Positions 57,733-64,000 of a stretch of DNA of 64,000 bases are shown in pieces. The position numbers were made by a program, and so were the translations under genes. Location of the stretch: assembly GCF_026339935.1 (NCBI RefSeq), contig NZ_JAPEPX010000001.1, positions 1-64,000 on the forward strand, read 5' to 3'. The DNA is from Streptomyces sp. NBC_01551. Its GTDB lineage: Bacteria > Actinomycetota > Actinomycetes > Streptomycetales > Streptomycetaceae. Position 1 is the stretch's first letter, and every line of letters starts with the position of its first letter. Under the pieces are notes generated by a model that saw only the letters and a program-made list of their open reading frames with translations, did no database searches and was not told the DNA's origin.

Positions 57733-60700
57733 GCCACCGCGCGCTGGCGGGCCAGCTCGCCTGGACGGCGCGGGAGTTCGGCTTCGGTCCGCACGACCGG
57801 GTGCTGCACCAGTACGGGGCGGGCTTCGACCCGTCCCTGCAGGAGGTCCTCGTCCCGCTGCTGACGGGCGGGACGGTCGTGATCGCGAAGCCGGACGGGC
57901 ACCGCGACCCGGCGTACCTCACGGCGCTGATCCGCACCGAACGGGTCACCACCGTGGACCTCGTGCCCTCCCTGTACGCCGCGCTGCTGGCCGAGGACGC
58001 CGGAGAGGCCGGGGGCGGCGGGCCGTGGTGGTCCGCGCTGCGCAGGGCGTTCAGCGGCGGCGAGGCCCTGCCGGTCCCGCTCGCGCGGCGCTGGCGGGAG
58101 CTCACCGGGGTGCCGCTGTTCAACGTGTACGGGCCGACCGAGGCGGTCATCCAGGTCTCCGGCTGGGAGGCGGGTGCGGAACCGCTTCCCGGACCCGACA
58201 CGGCGGGACCCGGCGCGGCGGGACCCGGCGCGGCGGGACCCGGCGCCGCGGCGGGCACCGTGCCCATCGGCCGCCCGGTGTGGAACACCCGGCTCCACGT
58301 GCTCGACCGGTACCTGCGGCCGGTGGCCGCGGGAGAGCCGGGCGAGCTGTACATCGCCGGCGCCCAGCTGGCCCGCGGCTACCACGCGCGCCACGCCCTC
58401 ACGGCGGAGCGCTTCGTCGCCGACCCGTTCGGCGCCCCGGGAGAGCGGATGTACCGCACCGGGGACCTCGTCCGATTCACCGCGGACGGTGTGCTCACGT
58501 ATCTGGGGCGCACCGACCACCAGGTCAAGATCAGGGGTAACCGGGTGGAACTCGGGGAAGTCGAAGCACGTCTGCGCGCCGAGCCCGCCGTCGGGGAGGC
58601 GGTCGTCGTCGCCCGCGCCGACGAGCGCGGCGCCACCCGGCTGGTGGCCTACCTGGTCGCCGCCGACGCGGCGGCGGGCCTGGACGTCGAGGCGGTGCGG
58701 CGGTCCCTGGACGGCTCGCTGCCCGCGCCCATGGTGCCGGGCCACTTCGTGACCCTCGACGCGCTGCCGCTGACGCCGGGCGGGAAGACCGATCTCGCGG
58801 CCCTGCCGGCGCCCGAGGTCCGGCGCCGTTCCCGGCAGACCCCGGCGGGCTCCGCCGAGGACCGCGAGCAGCGGCTGCGCGTGGTGTTCGCGGAGGTGCT
58901 CGGCCTCGACGAGGTCGGCGGCGACGAGGACTTCTTCGTGCTCGGCGGGGACAGCATCCTGTCCATGTCGGTCGCCTCCCGGGCCCGCGGGGCGGGGCTG
59001 GCGGTCACGCCCCGGGCCGTCTTCGAACACCGCACCCCGGCCGCGCTGGCGGCCGCCGTCGGGGCGGCCGCAACGACGGCGACCCCCCGGGCCGCGGATT
59101 CCGACGCAGTGGGCGATCTGCCGCTGCTGCCCATCGTCCACCAGCTCCGCGAGGACGGCGGGCCGATCGGCCGCTTCAACCTGTCGATGCTGCTCCAGGC
59201 CCCGGCCGGGGCGGACACCGGTTCCCTGGCCCGGGTGCTCCAGGCGGTCCTGGACCACCACGACGGCCTGCGTCTGGTGCTGTCCCGGATGGAGCTCGGC
59301 CCGGCGATCCCGGCGCTGTGGTCGGCCGCGATCCGCCCGCCGGGCGTGGTGGACGCGGCGGGGCTGCTGCGCCGCGCCGACGCGCGGGGGCTGGACGACG
59401 CCGCGCTGCGGTCCCTGATCGCCGAGGAGTCCGACGCCGCCGTCTCGCGACTGGACCCCGACACGGGGGCGGTGCTGCAGGCGGTCTGGTTCGACACGGG
59501 GGCGGCGACGCCGGGCCGGCTGCTGCTCGCCGTCCACCACCTGGTGGTCGACGGGGTGTCCTGGCGGGTGCTGCTGGGCGATCTGGCCGCCGCGTGGGAG
59601 GCCGTGGTGCGGGGCGAGCGGCCCGTGCTGGAGCCCGTGGCGACCTCGCTGCGGCGCTTCGCCCGGGAGGTCGCCGAGCAGGCGACGTCCCCGCGCCGCC
59701 AGGCCGAACTGCCGTACTGGGCGAAGGTGCTGGCCCCGGGGGCGGAGCTGCTGCCGGGCGCGGTGCGGACCGGGACGGCGGGGTCGGCGCGGGAGCACCG
59801 GACCCGCCTGGGCACCGAGGAGACCCGGGCGCTGCTGACCGCCGTGCCGGCGGCCGCCGGGGCCGACGTCACCGAGGTGCTGCTGACGGCGCTGCGGCTC
59901 GCGGTCACCCGCCGGGGCGGCAGGCCCGACGGCGAACTCCTCGTCGACCTGGAGCGGCACGGCCGCGAGGGGTACGGGGACGGCCCGGACCTGTCCCGTA
60001 CGGTGGGCTGGTTCACCGGCCTGCACCCCGTGCGGCTGCCCGCCGCGGGCGACCCGGTCGAGCTGCTCGGGCGGGTGAAGGAGGCGGTGCGCTCGGCTCC
60101 GGACTCCGGCGCCGGGTACGGCATGCTGCGCTACCTCAACCCGCAGCTCGCCCCCGTCTTCGCGCAACTGTCGGGCGCGCAGCTGCTGTTCAACTACTTC
60201 GGCCGGCTGCCCGCGGAGCAGACCCGCGACTGGGCTCCCGCCGCCGAGGCCGACGCGCTGCGCGTGGAGCCCGACGCCGGGCTCGCCATGCCGTACCCGC
60301 TCCAGGTCAACGCCGTCTGCGCGGACACCCCGGACGGTCCGGAGCTGCGCAGCACCTGGACGTGGCCGCGGAGCGAGGGCGGGGCGCTGACCGCGCGGGA
60401 CGTGGCGGAACTCGCGGACGCCTGGACGGCGGCCCTGCGCGAGCTGATCGGGCACGCCGGGCAGGACGTACCGGGCGCCCGGGGGCTCACGCCCGCGGAC
60501 CTGCCGCTCGTAGGCCTCACACCGCAGGAGATCGCGCTGGTCGAGCGGGTCAGCCCGGTCCCGGTCGCGGACATCTGGCCGCTGTCCCCACTCCAGGAGG
60601 GCATCCACTTCCACGCCAGCTACGACGCCGCCGCGCTGGACGTCTACACGGCCCAGGACTGCTTCGACTTCGACCGCCGCCTCGACATCGAGCGGCTGCG

Positions 60701-63700
60701 CGCGGCCTGCGCGGCGCTCCTGGCCCGGCATCCCGGGCTGCGCACCGGGATCACCGGCGACGGCCTGCCGGGCCCCGTCCAGTTCGTCAGCCCGCCCGAC
60801 GGGATCCCGGCGCCGCTCACCGAGACCGACCTGACGGGCCTGTCCGAGCAGGAGCGCCGGCTGCGCCTCGCCGAGATCTCCGAGGCGGACCGGCTGGCCC
60901 GGTTCGACCTGGCGGCGCCCCCGCTGTTCCGGCTCCGGCTGGTCCGGCTGACCCCGGACACCGACCGGCTGATGCTCAGCCACCACCTGGTGGCCTGGGA
61001 CGGCTGGTCGCAGGCCCTGTTCCTGGAGGAGCTGCTCGGCCTCTACGAGAGCGCCGGGGACGCCCGCGGCATGGGCGCGCCCGGAAGCTACCGCGACTAC
61101 CTGGCCTGGCTCGCCGGACAGGACCTCGACGCGGCCCGGGAGACCTGGCGTACCGCCCTGTCCGGGCTCGCGGAACCGACCCTGGTGGCCCGGCAGCAGG
61201 GCGGCGAGCCGACGATCCCGCGCCGTCGCGCGCTCGATCTGGGCCCGGAGCTGAGCGAACGGCTGCGCCGGTGCGCCCGGGAGCACGGGCTGACGGTCAA
61301 CGCGGTGCTGTCCACGGCGTGGGCCCTGGTGCTGTCGGCCGCCGTGGGCCGCGACGACGTGGTGTTCGGCGCCACCGTGGCCGGGCGCCCGGCGGAGGTG
61401 CCCGGCGCGCGGACGGCGATCGGCATGTTCCTCAACACGGTCCCGCTGCGGGTGCGGCTGCGGCCCGGGGAGTCGGTGCTGGACCTGCTGCGCCGGACCC
61501 AGTCCGAGCGGGTGGCGGTGATGGACCACGAGTACCTGGGGCTCGCGGAACTCCAGCGGGCCGGCGGCCAGGGGGCGCTCTTCGACACCCTGTACGTCCT
61601 GCAGAACTTCGCCGACGAGGACGCCTTCCGGCGGCTCACCGACCGGCACGGCATCACCGGCGTGGACAGCGTGGACGCCACGCACTATCCGATGACCCTG
61701 ATCGTCAACCCGGCCGCGACGGTCACCGTGAAGCTGGAGTACCGGCCCGACCTGGTCGGCGACGCGCAGGCGGCGGCCACCCTGGAGCGCTACCGGGCCC
61801 TGGTGCGACGGCTGCTCGACGGCCTCCCGGAGCCGGTCGCGGCGCTGGACCTGCTGCTGCCCGCCGAGCGCGCCGAGCTGGTGGCCGCCCTGGAGGCGGG
61901 CGAGCAGCCGGTGCCGAACGAGACGGTCGCCGACATGCTGGCCGACCAGGTCGGCCGGACCCCCGACGCGCTCGCGCTGGTCTTCGGCGAGCAGGCGCTC
62001 ACGTACGCGGAGCTGGACGCCCGGATCAACCGGCTGGCCCGGCTGCTGCTGGCCCGGGGCGCGGGGCCCGAGCGGGTCGTCGCCCTGGCGCTGCCGCGCT
62101 CGATCGAGATGGTGGTGGCCCTGTTCGCGGTACTGCGCACGGGCGCCGCGTACCTGCCGCTCGACCTGGACCACCCGGTGGACCGGCTGCGCCTGATGAT
62201 CGAGGACACCGGGCCGCTGTGCCTGCTGTCCACGGCGGCGGTCGCGCCGACGCTGCGGGGGCCGGCGGGTCCGCTCGCCCCCGAAGTCGCCCTGGACGAC
62301 CCGGAGGTCACCGCCGCCCTCGCCGCGCTCCCGGGCACGGCGGTCGGTGACGCCGAGCGGCCCGCGTTCGCGCACACCGCCCCGGACCGGCTGGAGCACC
62401 CGGCGTACGTGATCTACACCTCCGGCTCGACCGGCCGTCCCAAGGGCGTCGTCACCCCGTACCGGGGGCTGACGAACATGCAGCTCAACCACCAGGTGGA
62501 GATCTTCGACCCGGCCATCGCCTCGGCGGGCGGCCGGCGGCTGCGGATCGCGCACACCGTGTCCTTCGCCTTCGACATGTCCTGGGAGGAGCTGCTCTGG
62601 CTCGTCGAGGGCCATGAGGTGCACGTGTGTGACGAGGAGCTGCGGCGCGACGCCGCCGCCCTGGTCGCCTACTGCGACCTGCACCGCGTCGACGTGGTCA
62701 ACGTGACCCCGACCTACGCCCAACTGCTCATCGAAGAGGGGCTGTTGGAGCACGACGAGGCCGCGGGCAGACACCGTCCCGCGCTGGTGCTGCTGGGCGG
62801 TGAGGCCGTGTCCGACGCCGTGTGGACGCGGCTGGCCCGTACGGAGCACACCTACGGCTACAACCTGTACGGCCCGACCGAGTACACGATCAACACGCTC
62901 GGCGGCTCCACCGAGGACAGTGCCACCCCGACGGTCGGCCGGCCGATCCGCGCGACCCGGGGCCATGTCCTCGACACGATGCTGCGGCCCGTCCCGCCCG
63001 GCTGCCCTGGCGAGCTGTACATCTCCGGAGCGGGCCTGGCGCGCGGCTACCACGACCGGCCGGGCCTGACGGCGGAACGGTTCGTAGCCGACCCCTTCGG
63101 GGCGCCGGGCGAGCGGATGTACCGCACCGGAGACCTGGTACGACAGCGCCCGGACGGGCTGATCGACTTCCTCGGGCGGACCGACGACCAGGTCAAGATC
63201 CGCGGCTACCGGGTGGAGCTGGGCGAGATCGGCGCGGCGCTGTCCGACCACCCGCGGATCGCCCACGCGGCCGTCGTCGTGGCGGAACACGCGGGGAACA
63301 AGCGGCTGGTGGGGTACGTGGTGCCCGAGCCGGGAGCCGACGGCGGCGACACGCTGCTCACGGCGGTGCGCGAGCACCTGAAGTCGGTCCTGCCCGGCTA
63401 CATGGTCCCGGCGGCGCTGGTCGCGGTGGACACGCTCCCGCTGACCGTCAACGGCAAGCTCGACGTGCAGGCCCTGCCGGCGCCGGACCCCGCCGCCTCC
63501 GGCACCCGCCGCCCGCCCCGCTCGCCGCGCGAGGAGACGCTGCGCGCCCTCTTCGCGCAGGTGCTGGGGCTGCCCGAGGACGGTGTCGGCATCGACGACT
63601 CCTTCTTCGACCTCGGCGGCCACTCCCTGCTGGCCACCCGTCTGATCAGCCGGGCGCGGACCGCGCTGTCGGCGGAGCTGGCGATCCGGGACCTGTTCGA

Positions 63701-64000
63701 GGCGCCGACGGTGGCCGAACTGGCCGAGCGGGCCGGGCGCGGGGCGGACGCCGCACGGCCCGCGCTGACCGCCGGCGAGCGGCCCGAGGAGCTGCCGCTG
63801 TCCCACGCCCAGCAGCGGCTGTGGGTGATCCAGCAGATCGAGTCGGCCTCGGCCGCGTACAACTTCCCGCTCGTGATGCGGCTGCGCGGTTCCCTCGACC
63901 TGGCCGCGTGGCGGGCGGCGCTGGCCGATGTCACGGCCCGCCACGAGGCACTGCGCACCCTGTTCGCCACCCGGGAGGGCCGGGTGTTCCAGCGGGTGCT
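57240..64000 (+). CDS. Siderophore NRPS, continuation (A-T-E-C-A-T-C), runs off the right edge
   Basis: Frame open from before 57200 to the window end; GTG 57240 is the first plausible in-frame start if translated alone. A2 ([11 protein letters not shown] near 57692), T2 (LGGDSILSM near 58941), epimerisation domain ([10 protein letters not shown] near 59535, FNYFGRLP), C3 (HHLVAWDGW near 60981), A3 ([11 protein letters not shown] near 62413), T3 (LGGHSLL near 63612), then C4 starting [14 protein letters not shown]3 specificity residues read D-M-E-N-L-G-L-I-N, identical to the known N5-hydroxyornithine code (for example CchH module 3). A2 reads D-P-Q-D-F-G-V-I-Q (unassigned). The E domain predicts a D residue at position 2. 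At least four modules in all. Confidence 0.92.
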   Translation, partial: MSAVFTAQARRSPDAVALRHGDGGTRYAELEARAQALAHRLVAEGAGPETVVAVAVPRSAAEVVALLGVLEAGAVYLPVDPGLPQERVRYMLADSGARILVAAAEAGALPAGADGLRTVRLDADGKVAGASVRALRALPVADPDAAAYLMYTSGSTGLPKGVVVSHRALAGQLAWTAREFGFGPHDRVLHQYGAGFDPSLQEVLVPLLTGGTVVIAKPDGHRDPAYLTALIRTERVTTVDLVPSLYAALLAEDAGEAGGGGPWWSALRRAFSGGEALPVPLARRWRELTGVPLFNVYGPTEAVIQVSGWEAGAEPLPGPDTAGPGAAGPGAAGPGAAAGTVPIGRPVWNTRLHVLDRYLRPVAAGEPGELYIAGAQLARGYHARHALTAERFVADPFGAPGERMYRTGDLVRFTADGVLTYLGRTDHQVKIRGNRVELGEVEARLRAEPAVGEAVVVARADERGATRLVAYLVAADAAAGLDVEAVRRSLDGSLPAPMVPGHFVTLDALPLTPGGKTDLAALPAPEVRRRSRQTPAGSAEDREQRLRVVFAEVLGLDEVGGDEDFFVLGGDSILSMSVASRARGAGLAVTPRAVFEHRTPAALAAAVGAAATTATPRAADSDAVGDLPLLPIVHQLREDGGPIGRFNLSMLLQAPAGADTGSLARVLQAVLDHHDGLRLVLSRMELGPAIPALWSAAIRPPGVVDAAGLLRRADARGLDDAALRSLIAEESDAAVSRLDPDTGAVLQAVWFDTGAATPGRLLLAVHHLVVDGVSWRVLLGDLAAAWEAVVRGERPVLEPVATSLRRFAREVAEQATSPRRQAELPYWAKVLAPGAELLPGAVRTGTAGSAREHRTRLGTEETRALLTAVPAAAGADVTEVLLTALRLAVTRRGGRPDGELLVDLERHGREGYGDGPDLSRTVGWFTGLHPVRLPAAGDPVELLGRVKEAVRSAPDSGAGYGMLRYLNPQLAPVFAQLSGAQLLFNYFGRLPAEQTRDWAPAAEADALRVEPDAGLAMPYPLQVNAVCADTPDGPELRSTWTWPRSEGGALTARDVAELADAWTAALRELIGHAGQDVPGARGLTPADLPLVGLTPQEIALVERVSPVPVADIWPLSPLQEGIHFHASYDAAALDVYTAQDCFDFDRRLDIERLRAACAALLARHPGLRTGITGDGLPGPVQFVSPPDGIPAPLTETDLTGLSEQERRLRLAEISEADRLARFDLAAPPLFRLRLVRLTPDTDRLMLSHHLVAWDGWSQALFLEELLGLYESAGDARGMGAPGSYRDYLAWLAGQDLDAARETWRTALSGLAEPTLVARQQGGEPTIPRRRALDLGPELSERLRRCAREHGLTVNAVLSTAWALVLSAAVGRDDVVFGATVAGRPAEVPGARTAIGMFLNTVPLRVRLRPGESVLDLLRRTQSERVAVMDHEYLGLAELQRAGGQGALFDTLYVLQNFADEDAFRRLTDRHGITGVDSVDATHYPMTLIVNPAATVTVKLEYRPDLVGDAQAAATLERYRALVRRLLDGLPEPVAALDLLLPAERAELVAALEAGEQPVPNETVADMLADQVGRTPDALALVFGEQALTYAELDARINRLARLLLARGAGPERVVALALPRSIEMVVALFAVLRTGAAYLPLDLDHPVDRLRLMIEDTGPLCLLSTAAVAPTLRGPAGPLAPEVALDDPEVTAALAALPGTAVGDAERPAFAHTAPDRLEHPAYVIYTSGSTGRPKGVVTPYRGLTNMQLNHQVEIFDPAIASAGGRRLRIAHTVSFAFDMSWEELLWLVEGHEVHVCDEELRRDAAALVAYCDLHRVDVVNVTPTYAQLLIEEGLLEHDEAAGRHRPALVLLGGEAVSDAVWTRLARTEHTYGYNLYGPTEYTINTLGGSTEDSATPTVGRPIRATRGHVLDTMLRPVPPGCPGELYISGAGLARGYHDRPGLTAERFVADPFGAPGERMYRTGDLVRQRPDGLIDFLGRTDDQVKIRGYRVELGEIGAALSDHPRIAHAAVVVAEHAGNKRLVGYVVPEPGADGGDTLLTAVREHLKSVLPGYMVPAALVAVDTLPLTVNGKLDVQALPAPDPAASGTRRPPRSPREETLRALFAQVLGLPEDGVGIDDSFFDLGGHSLLATRLISRARTALSAELAIRDLFEAPTVAELAERAGRGADAARPALTAGERPEELPLSHAQQRLWVIQQIESASAAYNFPLVMRLRGSLDLAAWRAALADVTARHEALRTLFATREGRVFQRV
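58201..58245 (+). repeat. Three tandem 15-bp repeats in adenylation domain 2
   Basis: Perfect CGGCGGGACCCGGCG x 3, coding for a Gly-Pro-Gly-Ala-Ala loop inserted between the VYGPTE core and the PIGRPVWNT segment of A2. It adds a flexible loop absent from A1 and A3; the frame is kept. Confidence 0.85.

Noticed and set aside
50089..63944. Two frames of over 2,300 codons on the minus strand
   Set aside because: Antisense to the ornithine monooxygenase, binding protein and NRPS, whose motifs are unmistakable on the plus strand.
48891..64000. Direct assignment as the coelichelin cluster
   Set aside because: The enzyme types agree, but the NRPS starts with a C domain and has four or more modules, unlike the three-module CchH.

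Overview
The window looks like Streptomyces or a close relative. It is very GC-rich with strong third-position GC bias, GTG starts are common, and it carries a modular type I polyketide synthase (PKS), a large LuxR (LAL-type) regulator, an ECF sigma factor and a hydroxamate siderophore locus with DmdR/IdeR-like iron boxes. I saw no rRNA, tRNA, CRISPR array or insertion sequence.

Region 1 (1-23.8 kb) is the edge of a polyketide cluster plus neighbours. A giant minus-strand PKS gene starts near 13471 and runs off the left edge: loading ACP, then KS-AT-KR-ACP, KS-AT-DH-KR-ACP, KS-AT-(KR...). All three ATs carry a malonyl-type signature. A stretch of at least 3,080 bp is identical between modules 1 and 3. 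Behind it lie a YdbS/YdbT-like PH-domain pair, a small membrane protein, a NarL-type two-component system, a LAL regulator and a type II thioesterase. The PKS and the thioesterase share CCCCTA boxes upstream, which suggests common control.

Region 2 (22.8-45.9 kb) is mixed accessory and metabolic content: a CHAT-protease operon (CHAT-TPR, small Cys-containing protein, membrane protein) resembling bacterial conflict systems; a broken alpha/beta hydrolase with an expanded pentanucleotide repeat; a zinc alcohol dehydrogenase; an OmpR-type two-component system followed by a MacB/FtsX-type ABC exporter; a metal-uptake ABC operon; a Tat-exported DJ-1/PfpI protein; a Cai-like trio (CoA transferase, acyl-CoA ligase, acyl-CoA dehydrogenase); and a GH88-like hydrolase with an MFS transporter.

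Region 3 (46-64 kb) holds a His/Met-rich membrane protein, an ECF sigma factor and a hydroxamate siderophore locus: hydroxyornithine formyltransferase, ornithine N5-monooxygenase, siderophore-binding lipoprotein and a large NRPS that runs off the right edge. The NRPS reads C-A-T-C-A-T-E-C-A-T-C, is interrupted by one frameshift, and its third adenylation domain has the N5-hydroxyornithine code. Next to the formyltransferase is an unusual gene fusing a MarR regulator to a copy of the formyltransferase C-terminal domain. I regard this as the most novel item: a candidate self-sensing regulator of siderophore assembly.
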